A stretch of 64,000 nucleotides of DNA. Origin: Leisingera sp. S132. Its GTDB lineage: Bacteria > Pseudomonadota > Alphaproteobacteria > Rhodobacterales > Rhodobacteraceae. The notes under the pieces are model-generated. The model had not been told where the DNA came from, ran no database searches, and worked only from the letters and a program-made list of their open reading frames with translations. Positions 10,816-19,843 of the stretch are shown one piece after another (position 1 is the stretch's first letter; each line of letters starts with the position of its first letter). The position numbers and the translations under genes are program-made. Location: contig NZ_CP083553.1 of assembly GCF_025144465.1 (NCBI RefSeq), positions 990,001-1,054,000 of the forward strand, given 5' to 3'.

Positions 10816-12761
10816 GGAAGCTCTCCGTTCTCAATGGCGGTTTTTAGGATACGTGCCCCTTCTGGTGCGAAGACACTCCAGGGGCTGTCGGTCAGGAAAG
10901 GCATGGCGGCGCGCACCGGCGCTGGCTGGGGGATGTCATGGGCCCGCACCACGGACCAGCCGGGGCGGAACGCGGGACAGAACGGCACCAGCCCCTCCGG
11001 CAGGCGCAACCCATTCGGCCCACGGCCCGAAAGCAGCACCAGGTCGAAAAGCTGCACGCCAAGCGCCTCTGCACTGGTCCTGGCCACCGACGCCACCAGC
11101 GCGTCGCGCTGCGCGGCATCAAGCGCATAAGCCGCGTAAAGCGCCAACGTCGGGTCGAAGGGCGCCAGTTCGGCGAAGCGCGCCCCGAGACTTTCGGCCG
11201 GGTCTTCGGCGCTGTCGCGCTCCGCGGACCCGCCGAACAGGAACGTGCTTTCCACGACCGCGGCGCCAACCGCGCTGCGCAGGGTCTCGATTTCGTCGCG
11301 GTTCGCTTGGAAGACTTCGGCACGTTCCGTTCCGGCCAGCGGTGTGTAGCGGATATCCACAACCGCATCGCCCTCGACGGTAACATGCGCGGCCTGATCG
11401 CGCAGCACCGCAAGCGGCAGGGCGAACCCGCTTTCCAGTGTCAGGAGAATGGTGGCCGCCAACGCCGTGTTCAGATTGGCCGCGACGGCGGTTCGCCCCA
11501 TATCCAGCGGCTCCGGCGGGTCGAGTGCGACACCGGCGGGCGCCGTTACCGACGCGATGCCCGCGCCTTCCACCGTCACGCCTGGCGCGGCGAAAAACGG
11601 ATCGGCCCGGTCACGCACGGCGCGTAAGTAAATCTGCTCTTCCGCCTGCGCGACCGCAAAAACGCGGTTTGCCGCCCCGCCAGGCGGATAGAGCTTGCCG
11701 TTCTGGTTCCCCATTGCGTCGGAGGCCGTGAATTCGGCGATCTCACTCAAGGCCGACCGTACGAATCGCCGCGCGGGAACGATTTCCGGCGGCGGGCTTG
11801 GCCCGGGGCGGCCGGGACCGAGGGACATCGGGATGTGTCGGCCGATGAAGATATGATCAACCTGGGTCACAACATCGATCTGCGGTTCCTGCTGCAAGAT
11901 GATATTGGCCTTTTCCGCCCGCACCTGCGTTTCCGACAGAAGGAATTTCTCCATCCGGCGGTTGGGTATGATCTCTTGCCCGTTGTCGAGGGTAACGATC
12001 ATGTCGTCCCAGGGGGCGCGGAACGTGTGTAGAAAAGCTTCGGTAAAAACGCCCTTGTGGTTCGCGGCGCTTTCCTCGGCTGTCTCGAATGCGGGTCTTC
12101 CGGGGGCGGTGCCGAAGAAGAAATCGACCTTGTTTCGCAGGTAGGCCCCGCTGGCCGGGAAGATCTTGTAACCACCTGCAATGCGCTCGAGCGCGGTGTT
12201 CGTCGTGGGCACGCGGCAGGCGTCGGAGATGAAGACCACGTTGGGGATGCCGCAGAATCTCGCTAGCTCCGCCGATTCTTTGACCGCAACGGTCTCGCCT
12301 GAATTGTAGGGCGCGCCGGATAGAATCCAGTGATCGGAAAACCCGTGCATGAAGCCATGGCCGGAGAAGTAAATTAGCAGTTGGTCGAGATTGCCCGGCG
12401 CGACAAGCGCGGCGACGGCATTGAAGACATCGACTGTCACAATGTCTTTGCCGCTGTCGTCTATAAGGGGCACCACCGGATCGAACCCCTCGCGCAGCAG
12501 GAAACGCTCCATGTCTCGCGCGCCTGAGGCCGCTCCTTTCAACAGCGGCAGACGGTTGGTGCGGTCGACGCCGATCACCACGGCGGCCCGGCGCAGTCGG
12601 CCGGGATCGACCTGGGCCCGGGCAGCGCTCATGGCAAGTCCGCCCAAGAGCGTGGCGCTGCCGCCCGCCAGGACAGTGCGGCGCGTTGGTCCGTTCGAAA
12701 GGCGTAGTTCCGGCGGCGCCTCTTTATGGCTCGATCGTAAGCGTGACTGTGCCATTTCCAT
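10812..12761 (-). CDS. Exported caspase-family (C14) peptidase
   Basis: A 649-residue protein with a caspase-like domain at residues 58-260. The dyad is present: H135 in YFSGHGF and C182 in ISDACR. A twin-arginine signal (TRRTVLAGGSATLLGG, residues 26-41, then SAARA) indicates export of a folded protein to the periplasm. The C-terminal 350 residues show no motif I recognise and may bind partners or substrates. Bacterial caspase homologues usually cleave after Arg or Lys, but specificity cannot be read here. The start overlaps the 3' end of the serine protease gene by about 38 nt, and the 3' end overlaps the hydrolase gene by 4 nt, so it is an internal gene of one operon. Confidence 0.9.
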   Translation of the reverse strand: MEMAQSRLRSSHKEAPPELRLSNGPTRRTVLAGGSATLLGGLAMSAARAQVDPGRLRRAAVVIGVDRTNRLPLLKGAASGARDMERFLLREGFDPVVPLIDDSGKDIVTVDVFNAVAALVAPGNLDQLLIYFSGHGFMHGFSDHWILSGAPYNSGETVAVKESAELARFCGIPNVVFISDACRVPTTNTALERIAGGYKIFPASGAYLRNKVDFFFGTAPGRPAFETAEESAANHKGVFTEAFLHTFRAPWDDMIVTLDNGQEIIPNRRMEKFLLSETQVRAEKANIILQQEPQIDVVTQVDHIFIGRHIPMSLGPGRPGPSPPPEIVPARRFVRSALSEIAEFTASDAMGNQNGKLYPPGGAANRVFAVAQAEEQIYLRAVRDRADPFFAAPGVTVEGAGIASVTAPAGVALDPPEPLDMGRTAVAANLNTALAATILLTLESGFALPLAVLRDQAAHVTVEGDAVVDIRYTPLAGTERAEVFQANRDEIETLRSAVGAAVVESTFLFGGSAERDSAEDPAESLGARFAELAPFDPTLALYAAYALDAAQRDALVASVARTSAEALGVQLFDLVLLSGRGPNGLRLPEGLVPFCPAFRPGWSVVRAHDIPQPAPVRAAMPFLTDSPWSVFAPEGARILKTAIENGELP

Positions 12762-14085
12762 CGTCCTGCGTCGTGCTGAATTTTCCCGAAGTCGTGGCGC
12801 TCTCTCCCAGCGTAGCTATCGTGACCCCGGCGGCGTCGCGTACCCATACGCGGTGCGACCAGGTGGCGCGCGACGCGTTGAGACCGTCAAGCAGACCGGG
12901 CCGGGGATTGAAGAACAACGACTGCTCAGTCTCTTCCGGTGCGCGCACCCGGTCACTCAGCGTATTCTGACGCCGGTCGACAGCCCCGTCGGCAATCCCT
13001 TCCATCGTCCATTCGGCGGCGATCCAGCCCTCGCCGCGGCAATTCCCTTCAAGGTCGAGCCCGCGGTCGGAATAGCCGTAATGCAGCACGACACAGGCTG
13101 GATCCGGATCGGCGCTGTTCCAGGTGCGCCCGTCATTGGCGGCAGACAGGATCCGTGGCCCTTCCAGCCGCGTGATCTCAGCGCCGGTCGGCAGGCAGGC
13201 ACGCAGCTCTGCCGTGGTCCATCCTTCGTCACATCTGTCGGAGCTGCCAAAATCGTAGGGAATAGTACGCGACACGAGCTTACGCTCGGGCGCTCGGGCT
13301 TCTATGACCACCTCGACATCGTAGATGGGCGTTGGCGAAGGCGTCTGGGTGCCATCCGACGCGGGCGTTGCGGTACCGCTAAGCGGATCCGGGCAGACAC
13401 CTGTGTCGAAGACACCGGCTGTCGTGAGCGCGGACGTGGTCCAACTGACGGGCGTGACGGTCTGGACGGCATCCGCGCCGGGAACCCCCGATTTCACTAT
13501 GGCCAGAACACTGCCCTGCTTGTCGGTCACGGGGCCGCCCGACATGCCGTAGGTCAGTTGCGACGACACGCGCCAGCGGCCATCTCCGTCATTCAGCCCC
13601 TGAAAGATGACGGGCAAGGTGGTGAGATCCTGGCCCAGAGCGAAACCGAACGCCACGAGTTCGGTGCCGGCTTGCGGCACATCGACGAAACACGGCGTGA
13701 GCGCTGGGTATTCCGTGGCGCGCGCGCCAAGCCGCAGCGCAGCGACGTCAATGCCTGGCACGATGGAGGCGACGGACACGGGAACTGGCGGGCTCGACTT
13801 GAACCCGATCCGTCCTTCGACCTGAACCTTTGTGAACCCGGATGCTTCACAGGTTTCGTGGGCGAGGATATGCGCCGCCGTCAGCATTCCCCCACTCGGC
13901 GAGACGATGAAACCGGTGCCCTTCTGGTCGTCCACGCACACGTTCTGTAGGTTGTCGGGGTCGCGGAACGTGACATGCAGGTAGACGGTCGCGTTCCGCA
14001 CCTCGCTGATAAGCGCAAGCTGCGATTGCGCCACAGCCATGCCGGGCGCAAGCGACAGGGCAAGAAGGGTGAGCAGGGATCTCAT
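12724..14085 (-). CDS. Exported trypsin-like (S1) serine protease
   Basis: A 453-residue protein with a Sec signal peptide (residues 1-19, ending MAVAQ). The chymotrypsin-fold triad is readable: H72 (LTAAHIL), D113 (GIDVAALRL) and S182 (GMSGGPV). The protease domain spans about residues 22-215. No PDZ domain is seen, unlike HtrA/DegP. A Thr/Pro-rich linker near residue 245 leads to a Cys-containing C-terminal domain (residues 260-453) of unknown function. It overlaps the upstream metalloprotease gene by 4 nt and the caspase gene by 38 nt. Co-export with a caspase and a zincin suggests a proteolytic cascade, which is inference. Confidence 0.9.
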   Translation of the reverse strand: MRSLLTLLALSLAPGMAVAQSQLALISEVRNATVYLHVTFRDPDNLQNVCVDDQKGTGFIVSPSGGMLTAAHILAHETCEASGFTKVQVEGRIGFKSSPPVPVSVASIVPGIDVAALRLGARATEYPALTPCFVDVPQAGTELVAFGFALGQDLTTLPVIFQGLNDGDGRWRVSSQLTYGMSGGPVTDKQGSVLAIVKSGVPGADAVQTVTPVSWTTSALTTAGVFDTGVCPDPLSGTATPASDGTQTPSPTPIYDVEVVIEARAPERKLVSRTIPYDFGSSDRCDEGWTTAELRACLPTGAEITRLEGPRILSAANDGRTWNSADPDPACVVLHYGYSDRGLDLEGNCRGEGWIAAEWTMEGIADGAVDRRQNTLSDRVRAPEETEQSLFFNPRPGLLDGLNASRATWSHRVWVRDAAGVTIATLGESATTSGKFSTTQDDGNGTVTLTIEP

Positions 14086-14783
14086 TCGGGCTCTCCATAC
14101 AAAAGTTGCACCGACAGCACGTCGAAATGGCTTAGCTTGCCGAAATTACCGTAGTCCGGATTACAATAGTTCATCACCGAATCCGGATCGTATGGCGTCA
14201 GTTCCTCGTCGCCCTGCGTGCCTTGGGGCGCCTCGGTGCACGCGCTGTCACGGTCGGTTCGGTTGTGCTCGTGCGACAGTCCGATGGCATGCCCGAATTC
14301 GTGAACGGCAATGGCGCGTGTGCAAAGGTCATACATCGTGTCGTTGGCAAGGCAAACGTCGAAGCCGTCGAGTTCATAGACGGCATTGAGCACCATCCCG
14401 TCGGGCACGCCGCTCAGCCGCTTGCCAAGCGCCTTGACGTGGGGGTGATCATTGGCGATCCGGATACGGATGCCGCGCACGTTCCCGTCGGCGCAGGCCT
14501 CCCAGCCTGAGAACAGAAGCTTCGAATAGCGCACCCAGGTCTCGTCGATGGCTTTGCGCACGGCGGCGCGATACGCCTCTGTCTCAGGTTGAGGATCTTC
14601 CCAACAAACGGGAATGGCCACATTGCTCCAGATCGCGTCGAGCAGCACATAACCGTAATCGTCCGGCCCCACGACGATACGGGCGAAATTGTCCGGCCCG
14701 CGCTCGCCCAGCGACGGTTTGGTGAACTGCGCTGCAGCGGCGGTGGGCAGGCAAACCAGCAGGATGGCGCAGATCCGGTTCAT
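14082..14783 (-). CDS. Exported zinc metalloprotease (metzincin)
   Basis: A 233-residue protein with a signal peptide (MNRICAILLVCLPTAAAAQ). The extended zinc site HEFGHAIGLSHE gives H161, E162, H165 and H171. The downstream SVMNY (M204) is the Met-turn of metzincins, as in astacins and matrixins. Four or more Cys in the mature part suggest disulfides in the periplasm or outside the cell. It overlaps the serine-protease gene start by 4 nt and lies 32 nt after the TPR gene. No separate inhibitory propeptide is evident, as the mature part is nearly all catalytic domain. Confidence 0.9.
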   Translation of the reverse strand: MNRICAILLVCLPTAAAAQFTKPSLGERGPDNFARIVVGPDDYGYVLLDAIWSNVAIPVCWEDPQPETEAYRAAVRKAIDETWVRYSKLLFSGWEACADGNVRGIRIRIANDHPHVKALGKRLSGVPDGMVLNAVYELDGFDVCLANDTMYDLCTRAIAVHEFGHAIGLSHEHNRTDRDSACTEAPQGTQGDEELTPYDPDSVMNYCNPDYGNFGKLSHFDVLSVQLLYGEPE

Positions 14784-14815
14784 GACAGTATTCCTCCCTT
14801 CGGCAAACGCCCCGG

Positions 14816-16054
14816 CTATTCCGACAGACCCAGGTAACGACGCGCTTGATTGACCAGCCCGAAGCCAGCAGCATCCTGCGGCAGGCGATCGGTCAAGGCG
14901 GGGGCATCGCCAGGGGATCGCGGAACCAGGGTCTCTGCCGCCGACTGTTGCGCCGAAGCGAGGAACTGCCGCAGGGTCAGCGTGCCGATGGGCGTCTCTT
15001 CCTGCAATTGCACGGCGCGCATGGCCTCCGGCCAGGCCTGTGCCCAGCCCCGCGCGCGTAGAAGTGCCACGGCGTTAGCTTCGGCAAAATAGCCGTTGGT
15101 CTTGTCCGCCTCGGCAACCTTGCCGCAGGGACCAAGCGCTTCTTCGTGGCGTTGCGCGCGCAGAAGCGACGCGCAGGCGAGAAACAGGTATTCGTTGGCG
15201 GCACGCGCGAGCGAGCCACTCTCCTCTTGCAGTAAGGGCACGGCCTCGGCGGCTCGAAGCCAAGCCCCCACGGCGGCCTCAAGCTCGCCAGAATTGCGCA
15301 AAAGTGAGGCTCGGGTCGCGAGAACGCGGTGCAACTCGCTGTCCGGCACGACAGCCTCAAGTTGGCTGAGGCTTGCTAGGGCCTCTTCGTATCGCCCGAT
15401 CTCGCCCATGACGTCGGCCCGCGACAGGTAGAGTGGCCAGTTGTCTTCGACCCGCAGACGCAAGGTCGCGTCGCGGGTCGTGTCCTTCGCGCTGCTCTCT
15501 ATCACCGCCGTCGCGCCGTCCAGAATCTCCAGCGCCTGCCGCAGCTGGCCCGACCGGCGAAAAAGCGACGCCTCGATCAGCGACAGCGAGACAGAGCGGT
15601 ATTCCTGTGTCAGCCACTCGATCGGATCGTTCGACCCGAGTAAGCGCGCCAGTTCCACCTCGCGCCGAGCTTGGCTGCAATCTTGTTGCGCGTCGAGCAG
15701 GAGGTTCACTTGCAGGTAGGCATAGCAACGATCCGTCAGTGCTGTTGTCTGATCGCTCAGCGGAAACTCGATGGCATTCGTGAAGGCCGCGATGGCGCCG
15801 TCGTAATCACCCAGCCGCAGCAGCACTTTGCCCAGGCGTTTCTGCTGTTCGGTCCGCGCGTCAGTGCTGGACAGCACCTCGTCGTTCATCGCGGACAGAA
15901 TCTCATAGGCGCCCGTATAGTCGCCAACGCCGAAGCGGGCATCCGCGGCGGCAATCTGCGCGTCTTCCTCTGCCGTGAACGGCGTTTCTTCCGCCGACAC
16001 CTGCGACAGGCACATCAGTAGCCCGGCAATGGCACCTGCAAGACGCGTTAGCAT
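14816..16054 (-). CDS. Exported TPR-repeat protein
   Basis: 412 residues from ATG 16054. The frame is open to 16174, but only the internal Met begins a signal peptide (MLTRLAGAIAGLLMCLSQVSA). The mature protein is helical, with several tetratricopeptide-like repeats (for example KRLGKVLLRLGDYDGAIAAF and LSRADVMGEIGRYEEALASL). It is probably a periplasmic scaffold that binds partners of the cluster. Its ATG overlaps the stop of the 39-codon gene upstream (TGCTAA read within ATGCTAAC), and it has no strong ribosome-binding site of its own, so translation is likely coupled to the small gene. Confidence 0.82.
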   Translation of the reverse strand: MLTRLAGAIAGLLMCLSQVSAEETPFTAEEDAQIAAADARFGVGDYTGAYEILSAMNDEVLSSTDARTEQQKRLGKVLLRLGDYDGAIAAFTNAIEFPLSDQTTALTDRCYAYLQVNLLLDAQQDCSQARREVELARLLGSNDPIEWLTQEYRSVSLSLIEASLFRRSGQLRQALEILDGATAVIESSAKDTTRDATLRLRVEDNWPLYLSRADVMGEIGRYEEALASLSQLEAVVPDSELHRVLATRASLLRNSGELEAAVGAWLRAAEAVPLLQEESGSLARAANEYLFLACASLLRAQRHEEALGPCGKVAEADKTNGYFAEANAVALLRARGWAQAWPEAMRAVQLQEETPIGTLTLRQFLASAQQSAAETLVPRSPGDAPALTDRLPQDAAGFGLVNQARRYLGLSE

Positions 16055-16167
16055 CGTGGAAGCGCGGGCGGGCACCCGGGTGGGGGCGGTTCGGTTGTCA
16101 TCCCGGCGACCGGGACAAACCCCATCATCAGGATCAGGCACATGGCGGCCATTAGGCGTCGGTTCAT
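16048..16167 (-). CDS. Small exported peptide (39 residues) leading the TPR gene
   Basis: A short open frame encoding 39 residues: a hydrophobic signal-like stretch (MNRRLMAAMCLILMMGFVPV) followed by a short Pro/Cys-rich tail (EPPPPGCPPALPRC). The ribosome-binding site is near ideal, AGGAGG at 16175-16180 with 7-nt spacing. The stop lies inside the start of the TPR gene. It could be a coupling leader, a small secreted peptide or a peptide substrate of the proteases. The strong ribosome-binding site argues that it is translated; function is unknown. Confidence 0.6.
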   Translation of the reverse strand: MNRRLMAAMCLILMMGFVPVAGMTTEPPPPGCPPALPRC

Positions 16168-16235
16168 GTCTCATCCTCCTTTTCGTCTGCGGCTGCGGCC
16201 AGTGGCGTCATGCCGCCTGCGTGGGCGCAGACGCG

Positions 16236-17537
16236 TCAACAGCTCAGTCCGGCCTTCTCTCTAATAGCGGGCGCCCATCTGGATACAGTTTCGAAGCGCT
16301 CATCGAATTCCAGAAGGGCAAGGCGTCCGTCATTCTGTTCTAGCGTGCAGGAAAACACCGACCAGAGCTGCGCAAGTTTCCGGCTTTCTGCGACCCTCGC
16401 CACGAAATCGCCGTCGCTTCTTGCGTTCTTAACTCTCTGGCGCGAAATGAGTTCAAGCTCGGTCGTGTAGCGGTTCAGCATGATCGCCATCCGCCGTTCG
16501 TCGATCGGGTGGCGCGCATCGATCTGCTGCGCCTCAAGCATTTCCCTGAAACAGCCGGCGGTCGAGACCGCGCAGGTGACCTGAAGGCGAAGCTGCAATG
16601 CGTTCTGGATGTCGTTCTCGTAGGCCTCGGTTTGCGGCTGGTCTTCGGGCAGGCGGATATTGTTGAGCAGTGTCATGGCGAAATCGCGGTTTGTTGTCCC
16701 GTTCGATTCCGAGACGATGGAATCCGTATCCGCCGCGTTGTGAAATTGCAGCGCGATTTCGTGCAGATGCCGCGCTTGCAAGGTCGGACTCAGCGCCGCG
16801 AAATTCGGGTGCAGGTAAAGCTGGCGCAGAAATTCAAGATCCTGCCACGGCAGTGCCTCGGCATGGGCCAGGTACTTTCTCAGCGCCTTGGCCAGTTCGT
16901 GCAGGTAATAGCGGTTGCCGTCGATCCGGTAGATGAGGATCAGGTCCTGCACGACCTCAAGCGCCGCGTCGGCGCTCAGGTTCGACCGTGGCTCTACCAG
17001 CGAGGCCGCGCGGTTGTAGATCACGTTGGTCGGCTGCATCTCGTTCAGCTTCAGCACAAAGTGGTTGGCCTGGCCCAGTTGATCGAGCGCATCGGGATAA
17101 AGCGACTCACGCACCACCTTGCTTTTGATCTGGTCGACAACCTGCACCCCATAGAAGGCCACCTGCGCCACCGGTTCGACATAGACCTCAAGCTGCACTT
17201 CGAACGATTTCTCAACAAGCTGAAGATTGGTCGGCAATGTTATCCGCAGCGACAGACGCGACCAGTCGTTTTCCGCAAGCGGGTCGATCACGAGGTAGTC
17301 CTCGCGCGTTTTCCACGAATTGGTCGGTAGTATCTGGCGATCCTGAAGCCAGCGGACCTCGAGCTGGTCGCGAAGCTGGTCAAGCACACCATCGTTAAGG
17401 ATTTTCGACGGCGCCGGTTCGATTTCGAATTCGGCTCGGCCCTGGGCCAGAAGATACAGAGGCTCGGCCGCTGAGGGCGTGACCGAAGAAAGCGCCACTG
17501 CAGCAAGTAATGTGTATATGAAAAAGCTTTTTTTCAT
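16236..17537 (-). CDS. Exported protein of unknown function
   Basis: A 433-residue protein with a Sec signal peptide (MKKSFFIYTLLAAVALSSV, cleavage near SAAEP). I do not recognise the family. The first 170 mature residues look beta-rich and the remainder helical, with a few Cys near residues 325-335 and at the C-terminus. It is the first gene of the minus-strand cluster, 68 nt before the small peptide gene, and is divergent from the TAXI gene across a 65-nt AT-rich gap that probably holds both promoters. Its position suggests it is part of the exported protease system. Confidence 0.75.
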   Translation of the reverse strand: MKKSFFIYTLLAAVALSSVTPSAAEPLYLLAQGRAEFEIEPAPSKILNDGVLDQLRDQLEVRWLQDRQILPTNSWKTREDYLVIDPLAENDWSRLSLRITLPTNLQLVEKSFEVQLEVYVEPVAQVAFYGVQVVDQIKSKVVRESLYPDALDQLGQANHFVLKLNEMQPTNVIYNRAASLVEPRSNLSADAALEVVQDLILIYRIDGNRYYLHELAKALRKYLAHAEALPWQDLEFLRQLYLHPNFAALSPTLQARHLHEIALQFHNAADTDSIVSESNGTTNRDFAMTLLNNIRLPEDQPQTEAYENDIQNALQLRLQVTCAVSTAGCFREMLEAQQIDARHPIDERRMAIMLNRYTTELELISRQRVKNARSDGDFVARVAESRKLAQLWSVFSCTLEQNDGRLALLEFDERFETVSRWAPAIREKAGLSC

Positions 17538-17602
17538 AATGACAAATATACACGATTCGTTCTAAAGTTGAGAGAATTTTCTTTAGGTTGAGGAAAGTTG
17601 CC

Positions 17603-18538
17603 GTGAAATGTTTTGGTTTCTTGGGGTTGGCACTTTTCCTGTCTGTCGCGTTCGCGGCTTTGGGCCCGCTGCGCGCGCAGGATGCAGACAAGTTCTTCGC
17701 ATTCGGCTCCGGAGGTGTAAAAGGCATCTATTTCCCCATCGCGGCAAAGGTTTGCCGGTCCGTCAACGCACATGCGCTTGCGCACGGGTATCGTTGCGGC
17801 ATCGTGGCGACAAGTGGTACGGTGGAGAATTACGAGGGCTTAAAAGACGGCAAGCTGACCTTCGCCATTGTTCAGTCGAACGCCATGGCGGCACGAAGCG
17901 TGAGGCCGCCCGATCTGGCCACGATCGCGGCGCTGCATCCCGAACCCTTGCATGTCGCGGTGCGTGCCAGTTCGGACATAAGGCTCCTGACCGATCTCAC
18001 AAACCGCTCTGTCAACGTTGGTGTGCCGCAATCCGGTACACGGCAGATCGCGCTGGCGCTGATAGAGGTGGCCGCGCTTGACATCGCCCTGGATCGTCGG
18101 CTTGCGCTTGGCCCGAACACCCAGGCCCAGCGGTTGTGCGACGGAACGGTGGATGCGCTTTTCTGGGTTTCCGGCCTTGGCAACCCGTCGATGGTTGAGG
18201 CGCACCGGCGGTGCCCCGTTCGCTTGCTCGAGATACCGGCGGACATGGTCGATGCCATCTTCACCCGCGTGCCTGGCCTCTCACCGATGACAATCCCGGC
18301 CGGCACCTACCGGAACCAGGAAGACGCTGTGGCGACGTTCGGGCCTGTGGCGCGGATTGTCACGCGAGCTGATACACCGGGAGACTTGGTGCGTTTGCTC
18401 GCCGATGCTATTGCGGGGGACTACGGCGACATCCGCCACACGCTGCCCGCCCTGGCCGGCCTGTCAGACGCCGACCTTGCGCGGCTTGTGCCCAACGAAG
18501 TACACCACGCAGATGCGCTGACCGCAGCTGCCAGGTAG
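17603..18538 (+). CDS. TAXI-family TRAP transporter substrate-binding protein
   Basis: About 311 residues from GTG 17603, preferred because AGGAAA lies 7 nt before it; a TTG at 17588 is the alternative. A signal peptide (hydrophobic residues 3-20, ending PLRAQ) precedes the typical TAXI start FFAFGSGGVKGIYFPIAAKVCR and the central SGTVENYEGLKDGKLTFAIVQSN. Such proteins normally deliver small solutes to a fused TRAP permease, but no permease gene is nearby. As an orphan facing the protease cluster it may act as a periplasmic ligand sensor, which is inference. Only about 30% of residues appear to match the second TAXI protein at 41833, judged by eye. Confidence 0.87.
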   Translation: MKCFGFLGLALFLSVAFAALGPLRAQDADKFFAFGSGGVKGIYFPIAAKVCRSVNAHALAHGYRCGIVATSGTVENYEGLKDGKLTFAIVQSNAMAARSVRPPDLATIAALHPEPLHVAVRASSDIRLLTDLTNRSVNVGVPQSGTRQIALALIEVAALDIALDRRLALGPNTQAQRLCDGTVDALFWVSGLGNPSMVEAHRRCPVRLLEIPADMVDAIFTRVPGLSPMTIPAGTYRNQEDAVATFGPVARIVTRADTPGDLVRLLADAIAGDYGDIRHTLPALAGLSDADLARLVPNEVHHADALTAAAR

Positions 18539-18738
18539 CAGCAGATTGGAAAGCCCTGCGCCACGGCAAGCTTTTCCCGCACAGCACCACATGCAATTGC
18601 GACAACGCGCAGCAACGCTCTGACTGGCAGTTCATTGACTATAATTGACTACAATCGACAATCGATTGCTGACGGATGGCGATTCCAGTGTCCAACGGTG
18701 GGCCTCAAAGTCAGCAGGCATTCTGCGGCTGAATTCGC

Positions 18739-19789
18739 GGCTCTGTTGCGCAAATCGGGTGAGGGATTCATCTCATGAATCCAGCGTGATAGCTGGAGGG
18801 CATGAGCAGACCAACACCCCCGACCTACAAGATCAAGAACTGGCGGGCCTATAACGAAGCGCTGAAGCGTCGTGGCTCTCTGACGATCTGGTTCGATCCC
18901 GAGATGACGTGGGAGGCCCGGCCGACCGGCAAGAGAGGCCGACAGCCCATCTATAGCGACGCCGCGATCAAGACCTGCCTGACGATGAAGGTGCTGTTCC
19001 GTATGGCGCTCAGGCAGACGACCGGCTTCGTGGAAAGTCTCCTGCGATTGAGTGGATTGGACTGGTCGGTACCGGATTTTAGCACGCTTTCACGCCGCCA
19101 GAAGTCTCTCGCCGTGAACATCCCGTATCGTGGTTCTGAGGGGCCGCTACACCTGCTGATCGACAGCACTGGGATAAAGGTAGAGGGCGAAGGCGAGTGG
19201 AATGCGCGCAAGCACGGTGGCTCGAAACGCCGCGTGTGGCGCAAGGTTCACCTCGGTATCGACGAAAAGACACTGGAAATCCGGGCAGTCGAGTTCACCA
19301 GTAGCAACATTGGTGATGCGCCCATGCTGCCGGAACTGCTTAATCAGATCCCGCCCGAGCAGGAGATCGGCAGTGTCACGGCAGATGGCGCCTACGATAC
19401 GCGCAAGTGCCACGATGCCATCGCCAACCGAGGTGCCAATGCCGTCGTCCCGCCCCGCAAGAACGCCAAGCCCTGGAAACCCGACACCGCAGGCGCGATT
19501 GCGCGCAACGAAGCGCTGCGGGCGTCGAAATACCTTGGCCGAGCGCTTTGGCGGAAATGGAGTGGATACCACCGCCGAAGTCGTGCCGAAACCAAGATGC
19601 ACTGCATGAAACTGCTGGGACAAAGACTGATGGCACGGGATCCTGGACGTCAGGTTGCCGAGCTTCAGCTCCGTGTTGCGGTCATGAACGGATTCACCGC
19701 GCTTGGCATACCCGTCACAGAGGCAGTGGGATAAGTCCGTCTGGGGAAAGGGGAACCTTGGCCCTCAACCGATTTGCGCAACAGAGTCC
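18739..19789 (+). mobile_element. IS5-family insertion sequence
   Basis: The element is bounded by inverted repeats sharing CTCTGTTGCGCAAATCGG (left at 18741-18758, right as complement at 19769-19786). One intact transposase lies between them. The right end abuts a truncated IS3 orfA, so this element inserted into older IS debris. Target duplications could not be determined by eye. Confidence 0.88.
18802..19734 (+). CDS. IS5-family transposase
   Basis: A 310-residue, intact DDE transposase. The catalytic residues are D121 (LLIDSTGIKV), D195 (TADGAYDTRK) and E263 (RSRAETKMHC). The start MSRPTPPTYKIKNWRAYNEALKRRG is typical of the IS5 (IS427-like) transposases common in Rhodobacteraceae. It fills the element at 18739-19789. 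Function is limited to transposition of the element. Confidence 0.95.
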   Translation: MSRPTPPTYKIKNWRAYNEALKRRGSLTIWFDPEMTWEARPTGKRGRQPIYSDAAIKTCLTMKVLFRMALRQTTGFVESLLRLSGLDWSVPDFSTLSRRQKSLAVNIPYRGSEGPLHLLIDSTGIKVEGEGEWNARKHGGSKRRVWRKVHLGIDEKTLEIRAVEFTSSNIGDAPMLPELLNQIPPEQEIGSVTADGAYDTRKCHDAIANRGANAVVPPRKNAKPWKPDTAGAIARNEALRASKYLGRALWRKWSGYHRRSRAETKMHCMKLLGQRLMARDPGRQVAELQLRVAVMNGFTALGIPVTEAVG

Positions 19790-19843
19790 CGCTTGCCTCA
19801 AAGCAAAGGCAATCTGTTCGTCGCTCAATCGTTTCTTCGGCAT
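19790..19843 (-). pseudogene. IS3-family orfA, N-terminal fragment
   Basis: Read from the complement of 19841-19843, the frame gives MPKKRLSDEQIAFALRQA, which is the N-terminus of an IS3-group orfA (HTH_Tnp_1 type). It is cut after 18 codons by the right end of the IS5 element. The original inverted repeat probably lies at about 19890-19915 (CCCCCTGAGACTGG on the complement). It is a relic. Confidence 0.75.

Noticed and set aside
12391-13950. A 519-codon plus-strand frame inside the protease cluster
   Set aside because: It is antisense to the caspase and serine protease genes, whose catalytic motifs are clear, and its composition is Arg/Pro-rich shadow sequence.
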